Counted from the first letter of the stretch, positions 51,936-64,000 are shown. The stretch: DNA of 64,000 nucleotides from Insulibacter thermoxylanivorax (GCF_015472005.1 NZ_BMAQ01000048.1:1-64000), one strand, 5' to 3'. Made by a program: numbers and translations. The notes: a model not told the origin generated them from the sequence alone.

Positions 51936-52142
51936 CGGCGGATGAACAGGATGGTGAAGTGCAAAAAAATGTGAATAATCATATGCGAATATTCAAATGA
52001 GGCTTATAAGCTTATCAGGAAAGCTTTATGAGCAGGTACCAGTAGTAAATCAATGTATAGGCGGGCGTGAGGCGTATGAGCGGATCGATATGGCAAGCGT
52101 TTGAGATGCATCAAAGTGTATCACGAAGAAGGGGCGGCGGAG

Positions 52143-52982
52143 ATGACGAAACAAACTGTGAAAGCGGCAACCATCATGCTGCAAGGCACGGCTTCAGATG
52201 TGGGCAAAAGTGTGATGACAGCGGCGTTATGCCGGATCTTCAAACAAGATGGGTATCGGACAGCGCCTTTTAAATCCCAAAACATGTCCATTCATACATA
52301 CAAGACCAAGGACGGCGGTGAGATCGGAGCGTCCCAGGGCATGCAGGCGGCGGCCTGCGGCATCGAGGCGGATGCGGATATGAATCCGATCCTCCTTAAG
52401 CCGTGCGGGGAGATGCGCTCGCAGGTGATCTTGCGAGGCAGGCCGCTGGCCGATCTGGATGCCCGCGCTTATTATCGGGAGGGGTTTCTAGATGAAGCAC
52501 AGATCGCGGCAAGGCAGTCGCTGGACCGGTTGCGCGAACAGTATGAGATCGTCGTCATCGAAGGCGCGGGCAGTCCGGCGGAGATCAATCTGAGGGACCG
52601 CGATATCGTCAACATGCGGGTGGCTGAGTGGGCGGAGGCCCCAGTGCTGCTTGCAGCAGATATCGATCGCGGCGGGATGTTCGCATCAGTCGTCGGTACG
52701 CTGGAACTTCTGGAAGCGCATGAGCGGGCAAGGGTAAAGGGCATCATCGTAAATAAGTTCCGCGGCGATGTTTCGCTCTTGCTGCCCGGCATCCGCTGGC
52801 TGGAGGAGCGCGCCGGTATTCCGGTTGTCGGGATCGTTCCTTATCTTCCCGATTTGCGGTTGGCGGATGAGGATTCTCCGGCGGAGTTCGACCGTTTGGC
52901 CGACCATGTCAGGCAGGCCGTTGATATGAGCCGGATCTATACGATCATGGGTTTGAACCAAGAAGGGAGGAACAAAGGATGA
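52143..52982 (+). CDS. cobQ: Cobyric acid synthase lacking the glutaminase domain (internal deletion)
   Basis: CobQ amidates four side chains of adenosylcobyrinate a,c-diamide and normally has about 500 residues: an ATP-binding domain and a glutamine amidotransferase domain. Here only 279 residues remain. Positions 1 to about 243 are a complete N-domain (LQGTASDVGKSVMTAALCRI, MNPILLKPCGEMRSQVIL, VIEGAGSPAEINLRDRDIVN, ending LADEDS). They run directly into EFDRLADHVRQAVDMSRIY, which is the normal extreme C-terminus. The amidotransferase core with its Cys nucleophile is missing and the join is in frame. ATG 52143 has a modest AAGGGGCGGCGG site. The stop overlaps the next start. Confidence 0.85.
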   Translation: MTKQTVKAATIMLQGTASDVGKSVMTAALCRIFKQDGYRTAPFKSQNMSIHTYKTKDGGEIGASQGMQAAACGIEADADMNPILLKPCGEMRSQVILRGRPLADLDARAYYREGFLDEAQIAARQSLDRLREQYEIVVIEGAGSPAEINLRDRDIVNMRVAEWAEAPVLLAADIDRGGMFASVVGTLELLEAHERARVKGIIVNKFRGDVSLLLPGIRWLEERAGIPVVGIVPYLPDLRLADEDSPAEFDRLADHVRQAVDMSRIYTIMGLNQEGRNKG

Positions 52983-53557
52983 AGATCTATACACGCGGCG
53001 GCGACACCGGTCAGACTTCGCTCATCGGTGCCCGTACAGCGAAGGATGATGTGCGCGTGGAGGCCTATGGAGCCGTTGATGAGCTGAACAGTTTCGTCGG
53101 CCAGGCGATCAGCGTCCTCGATGACCGCTGTGCGGATCTCAAGGAACATCTCATCGAGATCCAGCATGAGCTGTTCGACTGCGGGGCGGATCTGTCCCTG
53201 GCCAAACAGGGCACCAGGCCGTATCGCGTACATGCGGAGATGACGAAGCGGCTCGAGGAGCTGATCGATCGATATGATGCGGAATGCCCGGAGATCCGGC
53301 GCTTCATCCTGCCCGGCGGCACGCAAGGCTCGGCTCTTCTGCATGTCTGCCGCACGGTATGCCGCAGAGCAGAGCGGCGGATCGTGACCCTGGCCCGCCA
53401 GCAGTCGATCAACGAAGAAATTCGCAGGTATATCAACCGTCTGTCGGACTTTTTCTTCGTGGCAGCCAGAGTGGTCAATGTGCGGGCCGGCATCGGCGAT
53501 GTGGAGTATATCCGCAGTGAAGAGGTGTTTCGCGCAAAGGGGGATTCTAATTCATGA
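52979..53557 (+). CDS. pduO: Corrinoid adenosyltransferase, PduO type
   Basis: Transfers adenosyl from ATP to cob(I)alamin or corrinoid precursors. 192 residues. [16 protein letters not shown] at the start is the ATP-binding glycine-rich motif. [37 protein letters not shown] and CRRAERRIV complete the PduO signature. It overlaps cobQ (ATGA) and the following glycosidase gene by 4 bases each. GGGAGG lies before the ATG. Confidence 0.94.
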   Translation: MKIYTRGGDTGQTSLIGARTAKDDVRVEAYGAVDELNSFVGQAISVLDDRCADLKEHLIEIQHELFDCGADLSLAKQGTRPYRVHAEMTKRLEELIDRYDAECPEIRRFILPGGTQGSALLHVCRTVCRRAERRIVTLARQQSINEEIRRYINRLSDFFFVAARVVNVRAGIGDVEYIRSEEVFRAKGDSNS

Positions 53558-55917
53558 AGATGAAGGCATCTAATCAGGCTTCTATGCGAGGCTCTAAACG
53601 GACTTTGCCAACAGGGAAATGCAGGATCTGGTTTGACCGCGAGGCAGCGGTATGGGAAGAGGCGCTTCCGATCGGCAACGGACGGCTTGGGGGCATGGTG
53701 TTCGGCAGGATCACCCAAGAGCGGATCGGCTTAAACGAAGATTCCGTCTGGTACGGCGGTCCCCGGGACCGCAACAATCCCGACGCTGCCCGTTATCTTC
53801 CGGAGATTCGTAAGCGCTTGCGCGAGGGGCGGCTGCAGGCAGCGCAGGAGCTGGCGCGCTTCGCATTGTCCGGAGTGCCGGAGACGCAGCGCCACTACAT
53901 GCCGCTTGGCGATCTCCTCCTGCAGTTTCAGCATGAAGGAGCCGCTGGCGGCGATGCGGCCGATCCCGATGCGGCGGATTATATCCGCGAGCTGGATCTG
54001 TTCAGCGGCGTGGCGACGGTGCGATATACCGTTGGCGGGATCATGTATACACGCGAGATCTTCACCAGTTATCCGGATCAGGTGATGGTCATCCGCTTAA
54101 CCGCTGACCGGCCGGGCAGCATCTCAGTCACTGCCCGTCTTACGCGCGGCGATGCTAGGTACTTCGATGAGCTCGTCCGGACAGATCACCGGACCATCGT
54201 TATGAGGGGCAACTGCGGCGGCACCGGGGGCATGGACTTTCGCGCAGCATTAAGGGCAAAGGCCGAGGGCGGCAAGGCGCAGATCATCGGCGAACATCTC
54301 CTCGTGCGAAAGGCGGATCAACTGACGCTGCTGCTGGCGGCCGGCACGACCTTCCGCTTCGAGGACCCTGAGCAGGAAGTTCTGCGCATCCTGGATGCCG
54401 CTGACCAACATGAATATGCCGAGCTTAAAGAACGCCATATCACAGACTTCCGCTCGTTGTCCGAACGTTCGGTGCTGCAGCTGTCTGCGGATCCTGAGCT
54501 TGAGGCCCTGCCGACGGATGTCCGGCTTGAGCGGATGAAGCAGGGACAAGCGGATGAGGGGCTGATCGCTGTTTACTATCAATTTGGCCGCTATTTGCTG
54601 ATCTCCAGCAGCCGTCCGGGTTCACTGCCGGCCAATCTGCAGGGCATCTGGAACGAGCATATGCGGCCGCCCTGGGACAGCAAATATACGATCAATATCA
54701 ATACCCAGATGAACTATTGGCCGGCGGAAATATGCAACTTGCCCGAATGCCATGAACCGCTGTTCGATCTGATCGAGCGCATGCGCGAACCGGGACGGCG
54801 AACGGCACGGGTGATGTATGGAGCACGGGGATTCACCGCCCATCACAATACCGATATCTGGGCGGATACCGCTCCGCAGGACATCTATATGCCGGCGACC
54901 TATTGGCCGCTGGGAGCCGCATGGCTGTGCCTGCATCTATGGGAGCACTATCTCTATACGATGGATATTGAATTCCTTAAACAAGCCTTGCCTGCCATGG
55001 AAGAAGCGGCGTTATTCTTCGCAGATTATCTGGAAGAGACGGAAGACGGCCGGCTTGTGACAAACCCCTCGGTCTCGCCGGAGAATACCTATATCCTGCC
55101 GAACGGGGAAAGAGGGCAGCTATGCATCGGCGCTGCGATGGACAGCCAGATCTTGCATGAGCTGTTCACCGCTTGCCTTGAAGCTTACCGGATCATCGGC
55201 AGCGAGCACGAACTCCGCGGCACGTTTGAGAATATTCTGGCGCGCCTGCCTCAGCCGGCGATCGGCAAGCACGGGCAGATCCTCGAATGGCTGGAGGATT
55301 ATGAGGAAGCGGAACCGGGGCATCGTCATATCTCCCACCTGTTCGCACTGCATCCGGGGAGGAGGATTACCGTCCGCGGCACGCCGGAATTGGCACAGGC
55401 CGCGCGGGTGACGCTCGAGAGGAGACTGGCCCACGGCGGCGGACATACGGGCTGGAGCCGCGCGTGGATCATTAATTTCTGGGCGCGATTAGAGGACGGT
55501 CAGAAGGCCTATGAGAATGTTTGCGCTTTGCTCGCCCATTCGACCTTGCCGAATCTGTTCGACAATCATCCGCCCTTCCAGATCGACGGCAACTTCGGCG
55601 GCACCGCCGGGATCGCTGAGATGCTGATGCAAAGCCATGCCGGAGAGATCCATCTGCTGCCGGCACTGCCTGCTGAGTGGCCCGCAGGCCGCATCAGCGG
55701 ACTTCGCGCCAGAGGCGGTTATGAAATCGATCTCGAGTGGGAGGAAGATCAGCTTAGAGAGGCGCGGATTCGCAGCTTACGTCCCGGCGTATGCCGTGTA
55801 AGGGCGGCAGGCTCATTCCGGGTGTTCCACAATGATGAACCCGTAGAGGTACGCATCGCCGAAGACGGCGTCATCGAGTGGCAGGCGGCCGCCGGGGCGG
55901 AGTATGTGCTGTGTTAG
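53554..55917 (+). CDS. Glycoside hydrolase family 95 (alpha-L-fucosidase-type)
   Basis: 787 residues, the usual length for GH95. [20 protein letters not shown] at the start (N-terminal beta domain), [17 protein letters not shown] (about 427-443) with the paired Asn/Asp-rich active site, and [20 protein letters not shown] (about 677-696) with the catalytic Asp are family hallmarks. GH95 enzymes release terminal alpha-L-fucose or alpha-L-galactose. There is no signal peptide, so it acts inside the cell on imported oligosaccharides. It starts within the pduO stop, with AAAGGGGG 10 bases upstream, so it is translationally coupled to the B12 operon. Confidence 0.9.
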   Translation: MKMKASNQASMRGSKRTLPTGKCRIWFDREAAVWEEALPIGNGRLGGMVFGRITQERIGLNEDSVWYGGPRDRNNPDAARYLPEIRKRLREGRLQAAQELARFALSGVPETQRHYMPLGDLLLQFQHEGAAGGDAADPDAADYIRELDLFSGVATVRYTVGGIMYTREIFTSYPDQVMVIRLTADRPGSISVTARLTRGDARYFDELVRTDHRTIVMRGNCGGTGGMDFRAALRAKAEGGKAQIIGEHLLVRKADQLTLLLAAGTTFRFEDPEQEVLRILDAADQHEYAELKERHITDFRSLSERSVLQLSADPELEALPTDVRLERMKQGQADEGLIAVYYQFGRYLLISSSRPGSLPANLQGIWNEHMRPPWDSKYTININTQMNYWPAEICNLPECHEPLFDLIERMREPGRRTARVMYGARGFTAHHNTDIWADTAPQDIYMPATYWPLGAAWLCLHLWEHYLYTMDIEFLKQALPAMEEAALFFADYLEETEDGRLVTNPSVSPENTYILPNGERGQLCIGAAMDSQILHELFTACLEAYRIIGSEHELRGTFENILARLPQPAIGKHGQILEWLEDYEEAEPGHRHISHLFALHPGRRITVRGTPELAQAARVTLERRLAHGGGHTGWSRAWIINFWARLEDGQKAYENVCALLAHSTLPNLFDNHPPFQIDGNFGGTAGIAEMLMQSHAGEIHLLPALPAEWPAGRISGLRARGGYEIDLEWEEDQLREARIRSLRPGVCRVRAAGSFRVFHNDEPVEVRIAEDGVIEWQAAAGAEYVLC

Positions 55918-55958
55918 GCATACGCTCTTAGTTAGATAGAAGCAATGCAAGATGCAAG

Positions 55959-56035
55959 AAGATAATCCGCTGCTGCGCATCGTTGATTGGCTTACGGTTT
56001 GTTCGACAGGAAGCGCAAGCGGGTTATTTTTGCTG
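55959..56035 (+). terminator. Possible terminator of the B12/fucosidase operon
   Basis: ATAATCCGCT and AGCGGGTTAT arms enclose a large loop and are followed by TTTTTGC. The loop is unusually long, so confidence is modest. Confidence 0.35.
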
Positions 56036-56037
56036 AC

Positions 56038-56685
56038 CTATAACAGTCCCCATAGCCAATCGATTCGCCAGATAAGGAGTGCAAGGAGAACTCCCAGCGC
56101 GATGACCAGCATGATCTGTTTCGGAGATTGATACAGGATGATCACCGTAGCGAGGAGGAGCAGAAGTTCTAACGGGTACGTGATATCCCAATACCAGAAT
56201 CCTATACTAAAGGCCTGTCGAAACATCACCATGAATACGATCGAAGAGATCAATACCGCGATGAACCCCCTCCCCTTCGCATACCAGCACACCACTGCCA
56301 ATATGGGTGAGAGCATCGTCATACCGATCCAGATCATCATATAGGACTTCGGATAGAAGCCGGCCACAAGCACCGTGTATAGATAGTAACTGCCCACCAT
56401 TCCCGCCAGGAACCCAAAAACATGGAGAGCCGCTCTGAGGGGCGATCGGCTGTATACGGATATGGACACTGACAGGAAGATCCAGACTCCTATGCGCGAG
56501 AAGAAGTTTCGCAGATCCAGGGCTTCTAGGAAAGCAGGCAGTTCATTGCTCGGCGTTAGATCGAGCACCTTGGAGAGGATCCCCATCCCGATTCCTGCGG
56601 CAAAGATCAGCGCAGAATAGAGCATGGCGCGCGGCAGCGGCAAGCGGCGGCCGGGTCTTCGAATGCCATCCAGAAAATCTCCCAT
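56038..56685 (-). CDS. Integral membrane protein of unknown function
   Basis: 215 residues with about seven hydrophobic helices after a basic N-terminus (GIRRPGRRLPLPRAM). No catalytic or transport motif is recognised. An upstream region on the minus strand reads CATGGGAGATTTT with weak ribosome-site support (CGGAGGAAATC precedes the ATG). It stands alone between the fucosidase gene and the GH43 remnant. Confidence 0.7.
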   Translation of the reverse strand: MGDFLDGIRRPGRRLPLPRAMLYSALIFAAGIGMGILSKVLDLTPSNELPAFLEALDLRNFFSRIGVWIFLSVSISVYSRSPLRAALHVFGFLAGMVGSYYLYTVLVAGFYPKSYMMIWIGMTMLSPILAVVCWYAKGRGFIAVLISSIVFMVMFRQAFSIGFWYWDITYPLELLLLLATVIILYQSPKQIMLVIALGVLLALLIWRIDWLWGLL

Positions 56686-56967
56686 GATTTCCTCCGAACA
56701 ATCAGATATGACATACCAATAAATAACAAACCATTTGTTATTATATTACGTTTGCTTGCAGGCTTCCACTAAAACATTTTGCAAACAAAACAATGGAAAA
56801 TTAGACGGATTGGGTAAAAATGCATTTATTATTTCTTCTTGTCCTTATATAATTAAGTCATACGCTAATAAATTAACAATACTATGTGATTTAAAAGGGA
56901 AGTTCCCTCGCCGCCGAGGCCTTCGCACCGTTATCTTCCCCAGCGTTGGAAGCGGTTCCATCGGTGA

Positions 56968-57625
56968 CCGCAGATTTTCAAGTTCAATGACCGCGGCGAA
57001 TGGAGCCTCATCATCGACCGCTTCGCTGAAGGCAAGGGATATCTGCATCAACTGGAGGGATTGAGCTTTGAAAATCACGAACATCCGAGAGATTGAAGTG
57101 CAAGCAGCAGCCGGCAGAGAACTCTTGCTGCCGAAGACAGTGGAAGTGGAATTGGAGGGCGGGATCATCGAACGGTACCCGGTGGAGTGGGAGCAAGTGG
57201 ACACCTCTCTGCTGGCTGGACCGGGGGAATTTGTCATGGAGGGTGAGATCGTCGATGATGATTACCCGAATCCTTTGATTGAACAGCGTGCCGATCCTTA
57301 TGTGCTGAAGCACACGGACGGCTATTACTACTTCACGGCATCGGTGCCGGAATATGACCGCATCATCCTGCGGCGGGCCAAGACGATCGCCGGTCTCGCA
57401 GCGGCTGAAGAGAAGGTGATCTGGCGCAAACATGATCAAGGGGAGATGGGCAGCCATATCAGGGCGCCTGAACTGCATTATATCGATGGGCGTTGGTATA
57501 TCTATTTTGCAGCGGGGACGGCAGAGGACAAATGGCACATCCGCCCCTATGTGCTTGAATGCGTCGATGAGAATCCGCTGACGATTATTGAACATCTATG
57601 CCCAAAAAGCTCCGCTGCCCGCTAA
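56968..57625 (+). pseudogene. Remnants of a GH43 glycosidase with a Big_4 domain
   Basis: Two fragments in different frames. At 56968-57096 a short open stretch reads QIFKFNDRGEWSLIIDRFAE then GKGYLHQLEG, typical of the middle of GH43 enzymes. From TTG 57068 another frame encodes a Big_4-like beta domain (KITNIREIEVQAAAGRELLL) followed by the start of a GH43 domain: EQRADPYVLKHTDGYYYFTA with its catalytic Asp, and HIRAPELHYIDGRWYIYFAA. It stops after about 185 residues, where several hundred are expected. This is probably a decayed arabinan- or xylan-degrading gene. Confidence 0.65.
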
Positions 57626-57635
57626 GCGGCGGAGC
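57604..57635 (-). terminator. Terminator of the minus-strand membrane protein gene
   Basis: GCTCCGC and GCGGAGC arms are followed on the minus strand by TTTTTGGG. It lies 26 bases past the stop at 57661. Confidence 0.8.
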
Positions 57636-57660
57636 AACGGAGTTCAAGCTCCTAAAGTGT

Positions 57661-58323
57661 TCATCTTTCGAAGATTTCTAAGATCCTGTCGATCAAGTCA
57701 TCAAGGGTTCTTCCGTTCATTGTTTTCGAAAATCCATCATCTACAGCTGATAGGACATACTGATCATCAACTATATAATACGTTCCGAATCGAGTGAAAA
57801 AATATTTACCTTCATGAACATCTTTACCTTTAGCAATTCCGGTGATTATTGACATTCCCGGCTTCAATGCTGGTTCATATCCAACGAAGGCTGCATTATA
57901 AACGATGGGGATGGTGTCTTCTACAGTTTCTCCTGCAACATGCTTGATAACTTTGAGCTCATATTGTTTAAAGCTTGCTGTTGAATTTGAAAGACCTTGG
58001 CTTTTCGCTTTATCGTCAATAACTTGATCCGTCGTTCCAGGTTTTACTAGTTCTACAGTATACTCGGGAAGTTCAGATACAACCTCGCCAATCACAACTG
58101 TTTCTGAACGTTCCATTATACTTTCAAAAGTAGGCCTATCCATGGAAGTAAAGGGGGGATCTTCATTATATGCGAGATATTCCTTTCTGAGATCCACCAA
58201 TCTTTCTTGTGATAACATGTTGGGTTTATGCAAATGTTGCTGATAGATGATTATTGCGAGAATTAGAACTGCTGCTAGGAGAATAAAACTCAACACACCG
58301 AGAGTTACATGTTTTTTTAACAT
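57661..58323 (-). CDS. Membrane-anchored extracytoplasmic protein of unknown function
   Basis: 220 residues. An N-terminal helix (VLSFILLAAVLILAIIIYQQ) anchors a mixed alpha/beta domain. TVVIGEVVSELPEYTVELV, QYELKVIKHVAGETVEDTIP and PALKPGMSIITGIAKGKDVH, then YYIVDDQYVLSAV, read like a small OB- or beta-barrel exported domain. No family is assigned. The region is visibly AT-richer than its neighbours, as is the next gene, hinting at a shared foreign origin. The start at 58323 is chosen because AGAGGTG lies 6 bases upstream. Confidence 0.65.
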   Translation of the reverse strand: MLKKHVTLGVLSFILLAAVLILAIIIYQQHLHKPNMLSQERLVDLRKEYLAYNEDPPFTSMDRPTFESIMERSETVVIGEVVSELPEYTVELVKPGTTDQVIDDKAKSQGLSNSTASFKQYELKVIKHVAGETVEDTIPIVYNAAFVGYEPALKPGMSIITGIAKGKDVHEGKYFFTRFGTYYIVDDQYVLSAVDDGFSKTMNGRTLDDLIDRILEIFER

Positions 58324-58369
58324 GATCATCACCTCTTCTCATCAATATTTATTTTTTAAGTCGTCTATG

Positions 58370-58811
58370 TCATGCTGACGGGGTGGATAATAACCTGCGT
58401 TTAGCGTCTTCTAATGACTCAATAGTTATACCATCGGTAGATGTCATATCACATACGCCTAGTATGTTTAAAAAAATTAAATATCCAAAACGATTATCCC
58501 AATATGATGATGTTGTTGTTGACAAGTCAACCGTGGAGGTAGAAAAAGAGACTCTATCGATTTTAACTTTTTGAGAGTATGTTGACCACATATAGGAAGC
58601 GGTTACATATTGACCCGAATAATCATCATTTAAATAATCGCCATTCATTTTCATATAGGCTTTTCCAGATTCAATGGTTGCCCATTTTAATGGAATAGGT
58701 GTTCCATTAGGAGGCGTCCCTTCGTAGAAGATTTCATGTGCACTTACGGGCAACGCCATTAAGTAAAATAACTAAGGAGCAGAAAAGAAAAGGCTGTAAA
58801 ATTCTTTTCAT
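58370..58811 (-). CDS. Secreted protein of unknown function, frameshifted in its signal peptide
   Basis: The body (HEIFYEGTPPNGTPIPLKWA through ESLEDAKRRLLSTPSA) is open from 58759. A perfect ribosome site (AAAGGAG) lies before an ATG at 58811 that begins MKRILQPFLFCSLVI in another frame. Removing one base of the four-base run at 58765-58768 joins them into MKRILQPFLFCSLVI-YLMALPVSA-HE, a textbook signal peptide with a VSA cleavage site. The mature protein (about 120 residues) has no recognised domain. Either the base is a sequencing error or the gene is newly broken. It is AT-rich like its neighbour. Confidence 0.6.
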
Positions 58812-62306
<3,495 letters not shown>

Positions 62307-62313
62307 ATGGAAG

Positions 62314-62347
62314 AGAACCTGTCCTCTTAAGAGGCAGGTTCTTATTT
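62314..62347 (+). terminator. Terminator of lacZ
   Basis: AGAACCTG-T-CCTCTTAAGAGG-CAGGTTCT forms a long near-perfect hairpin, followed by TATTTCG. Its position after the repaired stop (62306) fits the frameshift reading. Confidence 0.75.
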
Positions 62348-62638
62348 CGTTTTCATGGACGTCTGCTATAGGGGGAAAGTCCTGAGTGCCAGCTGACGAA
62401 TACCCGATGCGCGAAAACAAGTCCAAATCCGTAAAGAATAGTACTTATGATTCGACACGATCATTGGATTTTCATATAGGACTGAGCATGGAGCTGCTCG
62501 AATCTTGTCTTGCATAAAATAGATTATTCTTCCTATTTATTACTGAAAATGCCAATAGTATATTTACAGATAGAAGGAAGTTAAATAGAGTGAAAAAAAT
62601 AGGTTCGATGATAATCACAATGAAAGGGGGTGTTGATG

Positions 62639-62806
62639 ATGAGCCTGAACAACAAGCAATGGGAACCTGCTGCGAAGAAGAGCCTTCTGAAGTCGGCGGG
62701 CACTGGACTCGTAAAGTCTGCAGGCTGCATGGGATGCTGGGCAGCGAAGAGCATACCGATGACCCGTGTATGTTGGCTGCCGCATCCGGTTATGCGAGCG
62801 ACCTAA
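62639..62806 (+). CDS. Small Cys-containing peptide with a strong ribosome site
   Basis: 55 residues. MSLNNKQWEPAAKK, then an internal near-repeat SLLKSAG / GLVKSAG, then CMGCWAAKSIP and a hydrophobic end VCWLPHPV. AAAGGGGGTG lies 6 bases before the ATG at 62639, one of the stronger Shine-Dalgarno sequences in the window. The Cys pair and repeat suggest a peptide with a specific structure, such as a processed or metal-binding peptide, but no family was recognised and no modification or export gene is adjacent. A GTG-started frame at 62590 overlaps it and is a less likely alternative. Confidence 0.4.
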   Translation: MSLNNKQWEPAAKKSLLKSAGTGLVKSAGCMGCWAAKSIPMTRVCWLPHPVMRAT

Positions 62807-63111
62807 TGTTGATCATAACAATCTGCTTTGGGAGCGGCTATGCCGTTCCCATCCCAATTCTGACAAGGGGGCGAATCCGATGACAGATCTGCTGCAACAG
62901 GATCCACTGAAACCTGAATTAACGGTGCATCTGCAGCCGCACAGTGCGATCATCCTCGACCGCAAGAGCATGTACTATGGCTGACTGCGATTGTGGTTTG
63001 CATGTTGGGGCTCACTTGGTGGGTCTCTGCATATGGATACAGGAGAAGAACGGCCTTGGCCCTGGTGTTTACGGGCGCGTGTTTGATGATGTTGTTGCAG
63101 GGGTGGATAGC

Positions 63112-63630
63112 ATGAAGGACAATCAATCGGAAGTATCCTTATCGCTTCAGAAGATCGCAGGCTCTAATGATCATATGCAGGTCGCAGCGGCGATGAGGGA
63201 AGTAAAACGATCCGGGAAAGATGCGCTGCCGGTGCTGATGGAAGCTTTGCACGGGGATGATCCGCTGCTCCGTGACATTGCTTGCGCGGTGCTGGGTGAG
63301 CTGGGCCCGGATGCAGCAGAAGCAGTGCCGAGATTGATCGAGCTGCTCCATATGGATGCCGAAGAGACGAGGATGGCGGCAGCACTCTCTCTTATGCGGA
63401 TCGGCGCTGACAGCCTGCCTCTGTTGAAGGTGACGGCTGAACAAGGTGCTGGTCTGTCCAGATTTTGGGCGTGCTGGGCGATCGCCTGGCTGGATCCATC
63501 GTTATTGACATCCGAGATGATCACTTGTCTGAAAGCTGAGCAAGAACAGCCCACAAGTGCTGTTACGCCTTTCGCGGCGACGGAGGCGATCTGCAAGGTG
63601 ATCGCTTGGCAGTTGAAAGAAGCAGACTGA
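63112..63630 (+). CDS. HEAT-repeat (PBS lyase-like) protein
   Basis: 172 residues of helical repeats. DALPVLMEALHGDDPLLRDI, then ACAVLGELGPDAAEAVPRLI and ELLHMDAEETRMAAALSLMR, IGADSLPLLKVTAEQG are successive HEAT-type units. Such proteins act as protein-protein scaffolds. The partner is unknown. The ATG at 63112 has AGGGGTGG upstream. An open frame extends 56 codons further 5' but lacks a ribosome site. It lies 13 bases before a thioredoxin-like gene and is probably cotranscribed. Confidence 0.75.
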   Translation: MKDNQSEVSLSLQKIAGSNDHMQVAAAMREVKRSGKDALPVLMEALHGDDPLLRDIACAVLGELGPDAAEAVPRLIELLHMDAEETRMAAALSLMRIGADSLPLLKVTAEQGAGLSRFWACWAIAWLDPSLLTSEMITCLKAEQEQPTSAVTPFAATEAICKVIAWQLKEAD

Positions 63631-63643
63631 GGTGGTGTGATGA

Positions 63644-64000
63644 ATGGAAGCAGGACAGAAATTTCCGGATTTTCCGGAACATCTCGTATGGCTGAACGTT
63701 GCTGAGCAGGAGCAGGACACCTGGATCAGCCCCGGCTGCAGGTATTATCTGTTCTATTTTTGGTCGCTGGAATGTCCCGCTTGTCAGATGATCTGTCCGA
63801 GTTTGATCAAGCGCTGCGATGATCCAGCTAAGGTTCTGAGCATCTTCATCCATGTGCCGTTGTATGAAGGTGAGAAGTCCATTGAACGGGTCAAGGAGAA
63901 AGCGGTCAAGATGGGCGTCGCAGCACCGATTATTCTAGACCATCAATATGAAATGGCGTCCTTGTTCGGCGTTCAAGGCATCCCCAGCCTGTATCTGTTT
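63644..64000 (+). CDS. Thioredoxin-like protein (TlpA/redoxin type), 3' end outside the window
   Basis: 119 residues are visible and the frame runs off the right edge. YLFYFWSLECPACQM (about 37-51) holds the redox CxxC motif (Cys-Pro-Ala-Cys), and GVQGIPSLYLF ends with the cis-Pro of the thioredoxin fold. There is no signal peptide, so it is probably cytoplasmic. The C-terminal part, perhaps an NHL-repeat or other domain, is not seen. The ATG at 63644 has AGGTGGTG just upstream. An overlapping ATG at 63641 opens only a short frame. Confidence 0.8.
   Translation, partial: MEAGQKFPDFPEHLVWLNVAEQEQDTWISPGCRYYLFYFWSLECPACQMICPSLIKRCDDPAKVLSIFIHVPLYEGEKSIERVKEKAVKMGVAAPIILDHQYEMASLFGVQGIPSLYLF

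Noticed and set aside
57661-58811. Horizontally acquired island
   Set aside because: Two AT-rich genes of unknown function are suggestive, but there is no integrase, repeat boundary or tRNA edge to support a defined island.

Overview
The window reads as chromosome of a spore-forming, aerobic, menaquinone-using member of the Bacillales, most like the Paenibacillaceae. This is inferred from moderately GC-rich Firmicutes-style genes with AGGAGG-type ribosome sites, a GerA/GerB/GerC germination operon, a YjcZ-type small protein, a DefB-type deformylase, a Gram-positive menaquinone cluster, and several plant- or chitin-polysaccharide enzymes. I cannot name the species.

Layout. 0-5 kb: the end of a chitin-binding protein with a Gly-Glu-Pro linker, peptide deformylase, a DJ-1/PfpI protein with a divergent LysR regulator, a short sigma-like protein, an alcohol dehydrogenase remnant and tRNA-Lys(CUU). 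Directly after the tRNA lies a gene-free element bounded by 22-bp inverted repeats and filled with 50-bp tandem repeats. 5-15 kb: ECF transporter core (ecfA1-A2-T), NDH-2 fused to a DoxX-like domain, a NusG-domain-II protein and a Gx transporter, a polymer-forming lipoprotein, a MATE pump, and catalase behind Fur-like and PerR-like sites. 15-18.5 kb: a minus-strand operon (TetR, SDR, FAD monooxygenase, NarL-type regulator). 18.7-21.3 kb: a double class II aldolase with a decayed second half, and an arginase-family enzyme.

21.4-31.3 kb is the menaquinone pathway: a MenI-like thioesterase and menA on the minus strand, then menF-D-H-B-E-C on the plus strand. Together they take chorismate through isochorismate, SEPHCHC, SHCHC, OSB, OSB-CoA, DHNA-CoA and DHNA to demethylmenaquinone, which would serve the NDH-2 encoded nearby. 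menF is split by one extra base in a T9 run. 31.5-43.3 kb: FMN reductase, the gerA-gerB-gerC operon, several 34-72-residue membrane peptides, an orphan phosphonate-type ABC ATPase, a FGGY kinase, a Dabb protein, a lone HepT-like protein, glutamate racemase, and HesB-like and DUF1450 proteins.

43.8-55.9 kb is a cobalamin regulon. A cobalamin riboswitch and terminator precede btuF-btuC-btuD, cobT, cobU, cbiB, cobS, threonine-phosphate decarboxylase, cobQ, a PduO-type adenosyltransferase and, translationally coupled at the end, a GH95 alpha-L-fucosidase. cobQ appears to have lost its whole glutaminase domain by an in-frame internal deletion. 56-64 kb: membrane and exported proteins of unknown role, a GH43 remnant, a GH2 beta-galactosidase whose end is frameshifted in a G7 run, a 55-residue Cys-containing peptide, a HEAT-repeat protein and the start of a thioredoxin-like protein.

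No phage, CRISPR array, rRNA or intact transposase was seen. The most notable observations are the cobQ domain loss, the repeat element behind tRNA-Lys, three single-base indels in short runs that split otherwise good genes, the pairing of the B12 operon with a fucosidase, and a recurring 19-nt motif in two distant gene-free stretches.
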